Part shown: positions 36,589 through 45,201 of the stretch, piece after piece | Layout of the letters: each line of letters opens with the position of its first letter | Position numbering within the stretch: the stretch's first letter is position 1 | Origin: Myxococcales bacterium | Lineage (GTDB): Bacteria; Myxococcota_A; Polyangia; Haliangiales; Haliangiaceae | Assembly (NCBI GenBank): GCA_947483555.1 | Contig: CANKMW010000005.1 | Coordinates: forward strand, 62,001 to 126,000 | Direction of reading: 5' to 3' | Length of the DNA stretch: 64,000 nt | Position numbers and translations under genes: made by a program | Notes under the pieces: generated by a model | Databases searched by the model: none | Told to the model about the DNA's origin: nothing | What the model saw: only the letters and a program-made list of their open reading frames with translations

Positions 36589-38462
36589 CCGATCAGCTCG
36601 ATCCGATCGGTCTCGGCGAGCAGGTAGAGCAGGCGCAGAAAGTTGGTGCGCGCGTCAGGCGAGCGGACGCGGGCGGTGAGGTCGGCGACGTTGGCGCGGC
36701 CGTCGGCGAGCTCGTGAACCCGACCGAGCGCCTCGCCGACCCCGAAACTCTCGAGGTCGTCGGCGGCCAGCGCCCGCGGTCGGGCGGTCGCCACGGTGGC
36801 CGCCCATTCGTCGACGAACGCGACATCGAGGTTGGTGGCACCGGCGCCGAGGATGCGGCGGGCGTCGAGGTGCAGCGGTCGAACCTGGAACGGGTTGGCG
36901 CGCCCGGCGTACCAGCGATAACGGCCCTTGGGCCACGTGCAGACGTCGATCAGCTTGGCGCTGACCTGCCGCGCCAGCAGGCGGTACGCATCGAGCGGCT
37001 TGAGGAGCCCGAGGCCGACCAGCGTGTCGGCGAGCCGGCCGGCGAAGTGCGGCATCACCGAGATCGCGCGTTGCAGCGCCTGGGGCGTCACCGCGCCCTG
37101 CGCGATCAGGAAGTCGCCGAGTCGCTCGGTGGTCACGTTCGACGACACGAACTGTGGGTGGCCGTCGTCGAGGTAGGCCTCCTTGAGGATGCCGGCGCGG
37201 CCCTCGAGCACGAGCAGCCCCTTGGCCTGTTCGCACGCCAGCCGATGCAGCAGCCGGATCGGCGAGGTGTGGCGAAGATCACCGCTGTCCGACGGCTCGG
37301 TTCGCGACGGCGCGGGCGACGGCACCGGCTCCTGGGTGACGTAGATCTCGTGCGACGGCTCGTCCTCGACCACGACCTCGGTCGGCTCGCGCGCCACGCC
37401 GGCGATGAACTCGACCCGGGCGACGTGGCGCTCGCGCTGGGCGACCGCGTTGCTCATCTGGGTCGCCGGTCCGCTGAGCGTCCCCAGGTCGTCGTGCGCG
37501 ACCTGGACCGTGCCATCGTCGGGCGCGGCCGGGGCGGTGGGCGCGGCGTGGACGCGGGCGACGAAGGCGGCCAGGTCGCGAGCGTCGGGGCGGCCGTTGC
37601 GGTGCAGCCAGCCGGTGAGCGCGTCGCGCAAGTCGCCGGCGGTGGCCCACCGGGTCCGGGTCTCGCGCTCGAGGGCGCGTTCGGCGATCACGCGCAGCTC
37701 GAGCGGCACCTCGTCGGAGTACTTGTGCAGGCGCTCGAGGTTGGCGTCGCGCACCATCAGCAGCACGTCGAGGTCGCTGGGCGCGGTGAACAGGCGGCGC
37801 GCCATGATCATCTCGACCAGCACCACGGCGAGCGAGAACACGTCGCTGCGGCCGTCGACCGCGGCCCCCGACACCTGCTCGGGCGACATGTAGCCGTACT
37901 TGCCCTTGAGCATGCCGGCCTCGGTCTTGTGCTGGCGCTCGGCGGCGCGGGCGATGCCGAAGTCGGTGAGCTTGACGTCGCCGCGCCGTGACACCAGCAC
38001 GTTGCCCGGCGAGATGTCGCGGTGGACCAGTCCGAGGGGCCGGCCGTCGGCGGCGGTGGCCTGATGCGCGTAGTCGAGCGCGTCGGCGATGTCGCGGGCG
38101 ATCAGCGCGGCGAGATGAGCCGGTAGGCGGAGTTGCGCGCGGGCGCACTCGCGCAGCAGCGCGAGGAGGTCGACTCCATCGACCCATTGCATCGCGATGT
38201 ACGGCGTGTCGGCGTCGGTGCCGAGCTCGAAGACGTGGACGATGTTGGGGTGATCGAGCTGCGCGGTGAGGCGGGCCTCATCGAGGAACATCGAGATGAA
38301 CGCCGGATCGGCGGCGAGCTGGGGCAGGATCTTCTTGATCACCACCAGCTTCTCGAACCCGTGGTCGCCGGCCGCGCGGGCCTTGAACAGCTCGGCCATA
38401 CCGCCGACCGCCAGGCGCTCGAGCACCTGGTAGCGGCCGATGCTGTGCGGCAACGACGCCAT
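36585..38462 (-). CDS. Ser/Thr protein kinase with C-terminal DUF4388 domain
   Basis: A 625-residue cytoplasmic kinase without a membrane segment. Kinase domain at about residues 10-270: LAVGGMAELFKA (loop), VVIKKI (Lys), HRDISPGN (catalytic Asp), LTDFGIA and KYGYMSPEQ. Residues about 300-380 are a charged linker. The C-terminal 230 residues (from PIRLLHRLACEQAKGLLVLE, then ERLGDFLIAQGAVT) are a DUF4388/PATAN-type domain, common in Myxococcota signalling proteins. A GGAGG ribosome site precedes ATG 38462. The 166-bp divergent gap to the GspC-like gene shows TAAGCT 11 nt before the ATG. Confidence 0.9.
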   Translation of the reverse strand: MASLPHSIGRYQVLERLAVGGMAELFKARAAGDHGFEKLVVIKKILPQLAADPAFISMFLDEARLTAQLDHPNIVHVFELGTDADTPYIAMQWVDGVDLLALLRECARAQLRLPAHLAALIARDIADALDYAHQATAADGRPLGLVHRDISPGNVLVSRRGDVKLTDFGIARAAERQHKTEAGMLKGKYGYMSPEQVSGAAVDGRSDVFSLAVVLVEMIMARRLFTAPSDLDVLLMVRDANLERLHKYSDEVPLELRVIAERALERETRTRWATAGDLRDALTGWLHRNGRPDARDLAAFVARVHAAPTAPAAPDDGTVQVAHDDLGTLSGPATQMSNAVAQRERHVARVEFIAGVAREPTEVVVEDEPSHEIYVTQEPVPSPAPSRTEPSDSGDLRHTSPIRLLHRLACEQAKGLLVLEGRAGILKEAYLDDGHPQFVSSNVTTERLGDFLIAQGAVTPQALQRAISVMPHFAGRLADTLVGLGLLKPLDAYRLLARQVSAKLIDVCTWPKGRYRWYAGRANPFQVRPLHLDARRILGAGATNLDVAFVDEWAATVATARPRALAADDLESFGVGEALGRVHELADGRANVADLTARVRSPDARTNFLRLLYLLAETDRIELIG

Positions 38463-38628
38463 CCGACCTCCGAGCTTATACCCGGGTCGCGTTGCCAGGT
38501 TGGCGCGCGTGCGCCGCGGCGAGGTGGCGGTTTGGCGCTCGGCGCGGGGTTCACGGCTGCAACCACCCGTGGTGTCGAGCGTGCGGGAGCGCGTCGGCGC
38601 CGGCACGGGAGTTGGATCGGAGTCCGGT

Positions 38629-39534
38629 ATGGACACCGTCGTCGGACGTCGGCTCGCGGCGGCGAGCGGCCCGCTGATCGCGGCGGCGGCGGTGGCGCTG
38701 TCGGCGTGGTTCGCGGTCACCGCCGCGGCGCGACTGGGCGCTCCCGACGAGCCACCGGCGGCCGCGGTCGTGGCCGTGGTGCCGCGGCCACCGGCGCCCG
38801 TGGTCGCGGTGAGCGGCGCCGCGGGTGAGGCCCTGATCACGCGCAACATGTTCTGTTCATCGTGCGTCCCTCCGATCGGTCGTGGACCCGAGCCACCGCC
38901 GGCCGTCACCTCGCACGTGCTGCCGCGGCTGATCGCCACCCACGTCGGTGCCGCCGGCTGGGCGACGCTCGAGGCTGGCGGCGTCGCCGGTGCATTCGCG
39001 GTCGGCGCCATCCTGCCCGGTGGTGGCGTGATCGATGTCATCGAGTCGGGCGCGATCGTGATGCGCTTCGCCGACGCGACGACCACCCGGGTCGTGCTGG
39101 CGAGCGACGCCGCCGCGGCGGGGGTCGGCGCCGTCGCGGTCGGTGCGGCCGGCGCGACCGGCGCGGCCGCGGATCCGTGGGCCGACCGGATCCGCGTCGT
39201 CGGCGATCACCGCTGGGAGGTCGATCGGGCGCTGATCCGCGAGCTGGTGCAGGCCGGCACCGGCGGTCAGGCCGCGGCCCGCGGCGTGCGGCTCGCGCCG
39301 GTCAACAAGGACGGCAAGCTCGCCGGCGTCAGGGTCAGCGCGGCGCGCCCGGGCTCGCTGGCGCGCGCGCTCGGCCTCGACACCGGCGACGTGATCGACA
39401 CCATCGACGGCCGCGCCATCGACTCGCCCGAGGTGCTCATGGACATGTACAACCGCCTCGGCGACCTGCGCCGGGTCGACCTCGGGGTCCGCGGCAAGGG
39501 CGGTGCGCGGACGCTGACCTACGATCTGCCGTAG
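38629..39534 (+). CDS. GspC-like PDZ protein, apparently orphan
   Basis: A 301-residue inner-membrane protein: one membrane segment (about residues 16-36), a periplasmic homology region of the type II secretion C protein kind (LPRLIATHVGAAGWATLEAGG and AIVMRFADATTTRVVL), and a C-terminal PDZ-like domain (LAGVRVSAARPGSLARALGLDTGDVIDTIDG). GspC recruits substrates and contacts the secretin. No other secretion genes lie in the window. CGGAG 6 nt before the ATG decides the start. Confidence 0.78.
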   Translation: MDTVVGRRLAAASGPLIAAAAVALSAWFAVTAAARLGAPDEPPAAAVVAVVPRPPAPVVAVSGAAGEALITRNMFCSSCVPPIGRGPEPPPAVTSHVLPRLIATHVGAAGWATLEAGGVAGAFAVGAILPGGGVIDVIESGAIVMRFADATTTRVVLASDAAAAGVGAVAVGAAGATGAAADPWADRIRVVGDHRWEVDRALIRELVQAGTGGQAAARGVRLAPVNKDGKLAGVRVSAARPGSLARALGLDTGDVIDTIDGRAIDSPEVLMDMYNRLGDLRRVDLGVRGKGGARTLTYDLP

Positions 39535-39549
39535 CCTGCCCGGCCGGGT

Positions 39550-40275
39550 TCAGCGGAAGCTGTCCTTGGCCTTGCGACGGGCGCCAAACTCGGCGGCGTC
39601 GGCGGCCCGCACGAACGGGTTGGTGGCGAGCTCGACGGCGATCGTCGACGGCGTCGTGGCCTCGCCACCGGCGCGGCGGGCAGCGGCGACGGCGATCGCG
39701 GCCGGGATCGCGGCCGCGTCGGGCTCGGTCGCGGCGGCGAACCGCAGGTTGGCCTCGGTGTACTCGTGGCCGAAGTAGACCCGGGTCGACGGCGGCAGCG
39801 CGGCCAGGCGCTGCAGCGAGGCGTGCATCATCGCCGCGTCGCCCTCGAACAGGCGGCCGCAGCCCGCGGCGAACAGGGTGTCGCCGGTGAAGACGGCGGC
39901 GTCGGCTTCGAGCCACCAGCTGATCGCACCCAGCGTGTGGCCCGGGTTGTAGATGATCCGGGCCTGCAGGCCGTCGAGCGTGACCTGGTCGCCGTCGGCG
40001 ACGGTGCGCGTGAGCCCGTGCACCCGCTCGCGATCGTGGTGGTGGGCGATCACCTCGAGGTCGGGCAGGGCGGCGAGCAGGTCGCGGTTGCCGCCGACGT
40101 GATCGGGGTGGTGATGGGTGGCCCAGATCGCCGCCAGCGTCACCGCTTCGCGCCCGACCGCCTCGAGCACGGGTGCGGCTTCGCCTGGATCGACGATGGC
40201 GGCGCGGCCGCTGCTGTCGTCGATCACGAGGTACGCGTAGTTGTCCTTGAGGCACGGCACGGTGACGACTCGCAT
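39550..40275 (-). CDS. gloB: Hydroxyacylglutathione hydrolase (glyoxalase II)
   Basis: A 241-residue metallo-beta-lactamase-fold enzyme that splits S-lactoylglutathione in methylglyoxal detoxification. Metal ligands: THHHPDHVGG (HxHxDH), GHTLGA (third His), FTGDTLF (bridging Asp), GHEYT (last His). Length and the C-terminal RRKAKDSFR match the family. ATG 40275 fits the promoter hexamer; an in-frame GTG at 40284 overlaps that hexamer and is less likely. Confidence 0.92.
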   Translation of the reverse strand: MRVVTVPCLKDNYAYLVIDDSSGRAAIVDPGEAAPVLEAVGREAVTLAAIWATHHHPDHVGGNRDLLAALPDLEVIAHHHDRERVHGLTRTVADGDQVTLDGLQARIIYNPGHTLGAISWWLEADAAVFTGDTLFAAGCGRLFEGDAAMMHASLQRLAALPPSTRVYFGHEYTEANLRFAAATEPDAAAIPAAIAVAAARRAGGEATTPSTIAVELATNPFVRAADAAEFGARRKAKDSFR

Positions 40276-40282
40276 CGAGGCC

Positions 40283-40288
40283 ACGATA
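40283..40288 (-). promoter_or_regulatory. Candidate -10 element (TATCGT) for gloB
   Basis: It ends 7 nt before ATG 40275, in the 34-bp gap behind the aldo/keto reductase gene. Confidence 0.45.
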
Positions 40289-40309
40289 CGCCGTTCGCTC
40301 GACCGGGCG

Positions 40310-41143
40310 CTAGCTCGCGACAGCCTCGAGGACCGCGACGTCGCCGGCGCCGAGCACGAGCTGTCGCGCGGCCAGATCCTGCTCCATGTGGAGCCGGTTC
40401 GTGGTCCCGGTCAGCGGCATCATGCCGACCGCCATCGCGAACCGAAACACGACCTGCGGCACGGTCGCCTCGAGGCGCGCGGCGATCTTGACGACCGCCG
40501 CCGCCTGCAGCTCGGCGCGGTTCGCGGTGAGCAGCGAAAAGCCCTGGTAGGCGATGCCGCGCTCGCGGCACACCGCGCGGGTCTCGCGATCCCAGCCGGT
40601 GCGCGCATGGCAGCGGTTCTGCACGATCGCGGGCGCGACCGTGGCCTCGGCGCACAGGGTCAACAGCTGGTCGAGCGCGACGTTGCTGACGCCGAGCAGG
40701 CCGACCCGTCCGGCGCGCTGCAACGCCTCCATCTCGCGCCACACCTCGCGATCGCCAGCGCCCCAGCCGGTGCCAGATTCCGGACCGTGCAGCAGGTACG
40801 AGTCGATCCGATCGACGCCGAGGTGCTCGAGCGAGCTGGCGAACGACTGCGCGACCTGGGTGGCGAGCGGCGCCGCCGGGTCGTAGGGCAGGCGGTGGTC
40901 CTGGCCGCGCGCGTAGGTGAACTTGGTCTGCAGGAAGACCTGGTCGCGCGCCAGCTGCGCGGCCCGCAGCGCCTCGCCGACGCCGGCCTCGACGTAGTGC
41001 TTGCGCTGGTTCGCGGTGTCGATGCCGCGAAACCCGGCCGCCAGGGCCTCACCGACCAGGGCGGCGGTCCGGTCCTCTTTCCACGCCGTCCCGTAGACCA
41101 GGCGCGGCACCCGCACCCCCTGGACCTCGATGTGGGACTCCAT
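40310..41143 (-). CDS. Aldo/keto reductase
   Basis: A 277-residue TIM-barrel NAD(P)H-dependent carbonyl reductase. The tetrad is visible: Asp in GIDTAN, Tyr in RKHYVEAG, Lys in QTKFTY and His in LLHGP; GVSNVALDQL is the family's central motif. The C-terminal cofactor segment reads MPLTGTTNRLHMEQDL. It stands before glyoxalase II on the same strand, so both may handle reactive aldehydes such as methylglyoxal. The substrate is not determined. Confidence 0.9.
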   Translation of the reverse strand: MESHIEVQGVRVPRLVYGTAWKEDRTAALVGEALAAGFRGIDTANQRKHYVEAGVGEALRAAQLARDQVFLQTKFTYARGQDHRLPYDPAAPLATQVAQSFASSLEHLGVDRIDSYLLHGPESGTGWGAGDREVWREMEALQRAGRVGLLGVSNVALDQLLTLCAEATVAPAIVQNRCHARTGWDRETRAVCRERGIAYQGFSLLTANRAELQAAAVVKIAARLEATVPQVVFRFAMAVGMMPLTGTTNRLHMEQDLAARQLVLGAGDVAVLEAVAS

Positions 41144-41176
41144 GCGAGCGGCGATGGTCGACGACGGGCAGGCCGG

Positions 41177-41737
41177 TTACTGGCGCAGCTCGTCGTCGCA
41201 GTCGACGTCGGGCGTGGCGGGCAGCGTGGTGAAGCCGTCGACCAGGATCGAGCCCAGCGTCGGCAGTGACGCGGGCTGCTCCGGCTTGGCGCAGAACGCG
41301 TAGTCAGCCTCGGCGATGACGATCACCGGCACGTTGATGCGCAGGTCGGTCATCGAAGGCGTCGGGGTCGGGTTGATCGCACCGGCGGGGATCGTCAGAT
41401 CGAGCACGAACGCGACCTCGTCGCTGTCGTCGGGAAACACGATGTCGTTGATCGTGGTCTCGCTGATCGGACTGCCGCCTCCGAACGGCAGGATGTTGAG
41501 GGACAGATCGAGCGTGCGGGCGTCGACGTCGAGGGTCGCCGAGCCCTGCATCCGGATCGTGTCGCGGACGGTGCTGTTGGGGGCGGCGCGCGCGCGATCG
41601 ATGGCCACCAGGTAGTTGCCGTCCAGGCGCGGCAGGTGCTGGGCGGCGTCGTCGATGCCGACAAAGGTCTGGCAGCCGGTCCCGGCAAGGACCGTGGCAA
41701 CGACGAGGCCGTGAGCGGCGCGGTGACCGAGGCGCAT
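41177..41737 (-). CDS. Lipoprotein of unknown function
   Basis: A 186-residue lipoprotein (signal LVVATVLAGTGCQ). The mature part is strand-rich (NYLVAIDRARA, ATLDVDARTLDLSL, EVAFVLDLTIPAG) with two late cysteines, and resembles a small beta-sandwich. It is 33 nt upstream of the aldo/keto reductase on the same strand. No family is recognised. Confidence 0.75.
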   Translation of the reverse strand: MRLGHRAAHGLVVATVLAGTGCQTFVGIDDAAQHLPRLDGNYLVAIDRARAAPNSTVRDTIRMQGSATLDVDARTLDLSLNILPFGGGSPISETTINDIVFPDDSDEVAFVLDLTIPAGAINPTPTPSMTDLRINVPVIVIAEADYAFCAKPEQPASLPTLGSILVDGFTTLPATPDVDCDDELRQ

Positions 41738-41746
41738 GGACGGCCT

Positions 41747-41752
41747 ATCCTA
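41747..41752 (-). promoter_or_regulatory. Candidate -10 element (TAGGAT) for the lipoprotein at 41737
   Basis: It ends 9 nt before the ATG. Confidence 0.45.
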
Positions 41753-41781
41753 CTGCGACGACAGCAGAAAAAGAAGCCGCT

Positions 41782-41803
41782 ATAACGTTGACGCGTCTGT
41801 TAT
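41782..41803. promoter_or_regulatory. Inverted repeat upstream of metX
   Basis: ATAAC and GTTAT form outer arms around the 8-bp palindrome GACGCGTC in the 106-bp gap between the lipoprotein and metX. It could be an operator or an mRNA hairpin. It does not fold into any SAM or SAH riboswitch form I know. TTGACG (41788-41793) with GAAACT 17 nt later is a possible rightward promoter. Confidence 0.35.
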
Positions 41804-41843
41804 CACGGATGAAACTCGCTGACCGGAGACCGAACAACCCCGA

Positions 41844-43253
41844 ATGACCGATCCCGGAAATGTCCTCCACCTGATCGGCGAACCGACGACGTTCGATCTG
41901 GTGCTGCCGCCGATCACGCTGGAGGGCGGCGCGCAGATCGCGCATCACGTGGTGCGCGGGTGGCACTGGGGCCCCAAGGAGGACGCGCCGGTGTTGCGCG
42001 ACCGCGGCATTCCGCCCGGCGCCGACGACAACCAGCGCCTCGTGCAGCGCAGCGGCAGCGAGCTGGCGGCGATGGCGCGCCGCGCGCCGCGGGTGAGCGA
42101 GCGACTGTCGCCCGATATCCCGACCGTGGTCGTGGTGCACGCGTTGACCGGCGATGCGTGCGCCGGTGGTCCGGGCGGCTGGTGGGAGCCGCTGATCGGT
42201 CCCGGCCGGGTCTTCGACCCAGCGCGCATGCGGGTGCTGTGCTTCAACCTGCTCGGCGGTTGTTATGGCACCAGCGGCCCCGCCGACGGCAGCTTCCCGC
42301 GGCTGTCCGACGATCACTACCCGGCCGAGCTGTCGCCGACACGGGGCGGGTTCGCGGTGCCGGCGGTCGACCTGCCGGCGACGGTGACGACCTGGGACCA
42401 GGCGCGCTCGGTCCTGCTCGCGCTCGACGCACTCGGCGTGTCGCGCGTCGCGCTGCTCACCGGCGGTTCGCTCGGCGGCATGGTCGCGCTGGCGCTGGCC
42501 GCGCTCGATCCGGAACGGTTCGATCGGCTGGTCCCGATCGCCGCCTGCGCGGCGGCCTCGAGCTGGATCCTGGCCTGGAACCACGTCGGCCGGCAGGCGA
42601 TCCTCGCCGATCCTGGCTTTCCCGACGATGTCGGTCGCGGCCTCGAGCTGGCGCGCCAGGTGGCGACGATCACGTACCGCGCCGAGCGCGGCCTCGATCA
42701 CGCGCAGGGCCGTCGCCAGGGCAGCGACGAGTCGGGCGACTGGTCGTCGCGCGCGCGCTACCACGTCCAGACCTACCTCGAGCACCAGGGCCAGAAGCTG
42801 CGGGCCCGCTTCGACGCCCGCTCGTACCTGACGCTGATCGGTGCCATGGATCATCACGATCTCTCCCGGCGCCCGCCGCCGCCCGAAGGCGTGGAGAGCT
42901 GGCCGGCCAAGGTCGATCCTCCGCCGGCGGCGTTCAACGGTCCGGTGCTGCAGCCGGCGGAGTCGCCGCCGACGTCATGGGGTCTCGACCGCATCCGGGC
43001 CACCACCCTGGCCATCGGCATCGACACCGACGCGTTGTACTTGCCGGCCCACACCGACGACCTGGTCCGCGCGCTGGTCGCCCGTCGCGTGCCGGCGCGC
43101 GCGGTGACGATCGCGTCGCCGCATGGCCACGACGCCTTCCTCACCGAGTGGGACCAGCTCGCCACTCACCTGGCCGCCGCGCTCGCCTTGCCGCTGCCGC
43201 GCTGGCGGCGCGATCGGGACCACGCCGCAACCTCCATCGTGAACGCCCACTGA
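41844..43253 (+). CDS. metX: Homoserine O-acetyltransferase
   Basis: A 469-residue alpha/beta-fold acyltransferase that activates homoserine with acetyl-CoA for methionine synthesis. Seen: VVVHALTGDA, LNLLGGCYGTSGP-type turn, nucleophile GGSLGGM, the family block YHVQTYLEHQGQKL and RSYLTLIGAMDHHDL, acid in IGIDTDALY and His in HGHDAFL. It is about 90 residues longer than typical MetX because of an insert at about residues 45-90. A serine-acetylating relative or a succinyl donor cannot be ruled out. The downstream CBS gene supports a sulfur amino acid role. Confidence 0.87.
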   Translation: MTDPGNVLHLIGEPTTFDLVLPPITLEGGAQIAHHVVRGWHWGPKEDAPVLRDRGIPPGADDNQRLVQRSGSELAAMARRAPRVSERLSPDIPTVVVVHALTGDACAGGPGGWWEPLIGPGRVFDPARMRVLCFNLLGGCYGTSGPADGSFPRLSDDHYPAELSPTRGGFAVPAVDLPATVTTWDQARSVLLALDALGVSRVALLTGGSLGGMVALALAALDPERFDRLVPIAACAAASSWILAWNHVGRQAILADPGFPDDVGRGLELARQVATITYRAERGLDHAQGRRQGSDESGDWSSRARYHVQTYLEHQGQKLRARFDARSYLTLIGAMDHHDLSRRPPPPEGVESWPAKVDPPPAAFNGPVLQPAESPPTSWGLDRIRATTLAIGIDTDALYLPAHTDDLVRALVARRVPARAVTIASPHGHDAFLTEWDQLATHLAAALALPLPRWRRDRDHAATSIVNAH

Positions 43254-43262
43254 GGGCGGTGG

Positions 43263-43268
43263 TACGCT
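43263..43268 (+). promoter_or_regulatory. Candidate -10 element (TACGCT) for the gene at 43275
   Basis: It ends 6 nt before the GTG and suggests that the unknown gene plus cbs can be transcribed separately from metX. Confidence 0.5.
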
Positions 43269-43274
43269 CGCGCC

Positions 43275-43799
43275 GTGGAAGAGACCTTCGACTACATCGT
43301 CGGGCGGCTGACGGCGCCGAGCGTGGAGGCGCTGACCCGGTTCCTCGACGCCCAGCTCGGCTTCGACCACGTCGACGACGCCGACTGGTACGGGCTGTTC
43401 CACGAGCACCTCGCCGGCGGGATCGAGCTGCCGGAGAGGTTCGGTGTCGGCGACACCCTGATCGTGCTGGCGCCCCGTCGCGATGGCGCGACGCTGTGGT
43501 TCGGCGGCGCGGCCGCGGCGCTCGGGCGCGTGGTGCCGATCGAGATCTGCGAGCTCGCCGATCAGGCGGTGCGCCGCGGCTTCACCGCCGAGGTCGCGCT
43601 GCTCGGACGCTTCATCCTCGATCGCGAGACCAGTGCATACCTGTCCGCCGTCGGCGGACGGTTGTCGGGCGCGCGGCTCACGATCGAGGCGATGATCGAG
43701 GTGGTCCAGGCGCTGAACGCAGGCGGCCCGTCCGGCGCCCTGGCGGCGGCGGCCCTGCTGGCGCAATCCGCCGACGCCGACGATGAGGACGATGCATGA
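43275..43799 (+). CDS. Unknown protein between metX and cbs
   Basis: A 174-residue cytoplasmic protein that I do not recognise. It is mixed alpha/beta, with a conserved-looking core (ERFGVGDTLIVLAPRRDGATLWFGGAAAALGRVVPIEICEL) and an acidic tail (DADDEDDA). No cysteine cluster, signal or membrane segment is present. It lies 21 nt behind metX and overlaps cbs by ATGA, so it is co-translated with cbs. A helper role in sulfur amino acid metabolism is inferred only from position. Confidence 0.75.
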   Translation: MEETFDYIVGRLTAPSVEALTRFLDAQLGFDHVDDADWYGLFHEHLAGGIELPERFGVGDTLIVLAPRRDGATLWFGGAAAALGRVVPIEICELADQAVRRGFTAEVALLGRFILDRETSAYLSAVGGRLSGARLTIEAMIEVVQALNAGGPSGALAAAALLAQSADADDEDDA

Positions 43800-45193
43800 G
43801 CGCTTCCACGGACGCGGCGCGTTCCGCCACCGGGGTCCTGGCGCTCATCGGTGACACCCCGCTGGTGCAGGTCACCCACCTCGACACCGGCCCCTGCGAG
43901 CTGTGGCTCAAGCTCGAGAGCGCGAACCCCGGCGGATCGATCAAGGATCGCATCGGTCGCTCGATGATCGACGCCGCCGAGGCCTCGGGCGCGCTGGCGC
44001 CGGGTGGTCACATCGTCGAGGCCACCGCCGGCAACACCGGGATCGGCCTGGCGCTGGTCGCGGCGCTGCGCGGCTACCGGCTCACCCTGGTCATTCCCGA
44101 CAAGATGAGCCAGGAGAAGGTGCTGCACCTGAAGGCGCTCGGCGCCCGCTGCGTGCTCACCCGCAGCGACGTCGGCAAGGGCCATCCGCAGCACTACCAG
44201 GACCTGGCCCAGACCATCGCCCGCGACGAGGGGGCCTGGTACGTGAACCAGTTCGAGAACCCGGACAACCCGCGCGCCCACGAGGAGACCACCGGGCCCG
44301 AGATCTGGGCCCAGACCGGCGGACGCCTCGACGCCGTGGTGTGCGGCGTCGGGTCGGGGGGCACAATCACCGGTCTGTCGCGGTACTTCGCGCGGGTCGC
44401 GCCCGAGGTGCAGATGATCCTGGCCGATCCGGTCGGCTCGGTGCTCGCCGACTACGTTGCCACCGGCGCGCTCGGCGCGGCCGGGAGCTGGCTGGTCGAG
44501 GGCATCGGCGAGGACTTCGTGCCACCCATCTGCGACCTGTCGCGGGTCCGGCGCGCGTACTCGATCCCCGACGCCGAGGCGTTCGCGATCGTGCGCCAGT
44601 TGCTGCGCGTCGAGGGCATCCTGGCCGGCACCTCGTCCGGAACGCTGATCGCCGCGGCGCTCCGCTGGTGCCGCGAGCAGGACGAGCCGCGCCGCGTCGT
44701 CACGCTGGTCTGCGACAGCGGCGGCAAGTACCTGTCCAAGGCCTACAACGACGCCTGGATGGACGAGCAAGGCCTGTCGGCGCGCCCGGCGACCGGCGAT
44801 CTGCGCGATCTGGTCGCACGGCGGGCCCGCGAGGGCGACGTGATCTGGGTCGGCGCCGACGACACGCTGTCGGTGGCCTACGCGCGCATGCGATCGAGTG
44901 ACGTGTCGCAGCTCCCGGTGCTCGACGGCAAGCGGCTGGTCGGCATCATCGACGAATCGGACCTGCTGCTGGCCGCGCTCGGCGACGCCACCCGCGGTGC
45001 GGCGTCGTTCGCGCGCCCGGTGCGCGAGGTCATGTCGCTGCGGGTCGAGACCCTGCCGCCGACCGCCGGCGTGCACCAGCTGCTGCCGCTGTTCGATCGC
45101 GGCATGGTCGGCATCGTCGTCGACGGCGACGAGCTGCTCGGACTGGTCACCCGCGTCGATCTGCTCAACTATCTGCGCCGGCGGGCGGGGTAG
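43796..45193 (+). CDS. cbs: Cystathionine beta-synthase with CBS-domain pair
   Basis: A 465-residue PLP enzyme joining serine and homocysteine into cystathionine. The PLP lysine is in NPGGSIKDRIG, the cofactor loop is EATAGNTGIGLAL, and phosphate contacts are in GVGSGGTITG. A C-terminal pair of CBS domains (DDTLSVAYARMRSSDVSQLPVL and REVMSLRVETLPPTAGVHQL) probably senses an adenosyl ligand, as in the eukaryotic enzyme. No N-terminal haem module is present. Cysteine synthase is the alternative, but length and the CBS pair favour cystathionine beta-synthase. Confidence 0.87.
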   Translation: MSASTDAARSATGVLALIGDTPLVQVTHLDTGPCELWLKLESANPGGSIKDRIGRSMIDAAEASGALAPGGHIVEATAGNTGIGLALVAALRGYRLTLVIPDKMSQEKVLHLKALGARCVLTRSDVGKGHPQHYQDLAQTIARDEGAWYVNQFENPDNPRAHEETTGPEIWAQTGGRLDAVVCGVGSGGTITGLSRYFARVAPEVQMILADPVGSVLADYVATGALGAAGSWLVEGIGEDFVPPICDLSRVRRAYSIPDAEAFAIVRQLLRVEGILAGTSSGTLIAAALRWCREQDEPRRVVTLVCDSGGKYLSKAYNDAWMDEQGLSARPATGDLRDLVARRAREGDVIWVGADDTLSVAYARMRSSDVSQLPVLDGKRLVGIIDESDLLLAALGDATRGAASFARPVREVMSLRVETLPPTAGVHQLLPLFDRGMVGIVVDGDELLGLVTRVDLLNYLRRRAG

Positions 45194-45201
45194 CGCCCGG
45201 C

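Noticed and set aside
41738..41843. SAM or SAH riboswitch before metX
   Set aside because: The gap is only 106 bp and lacks the conserved cores of the known SAM or SAH classes; only a simple palindrome is seen.
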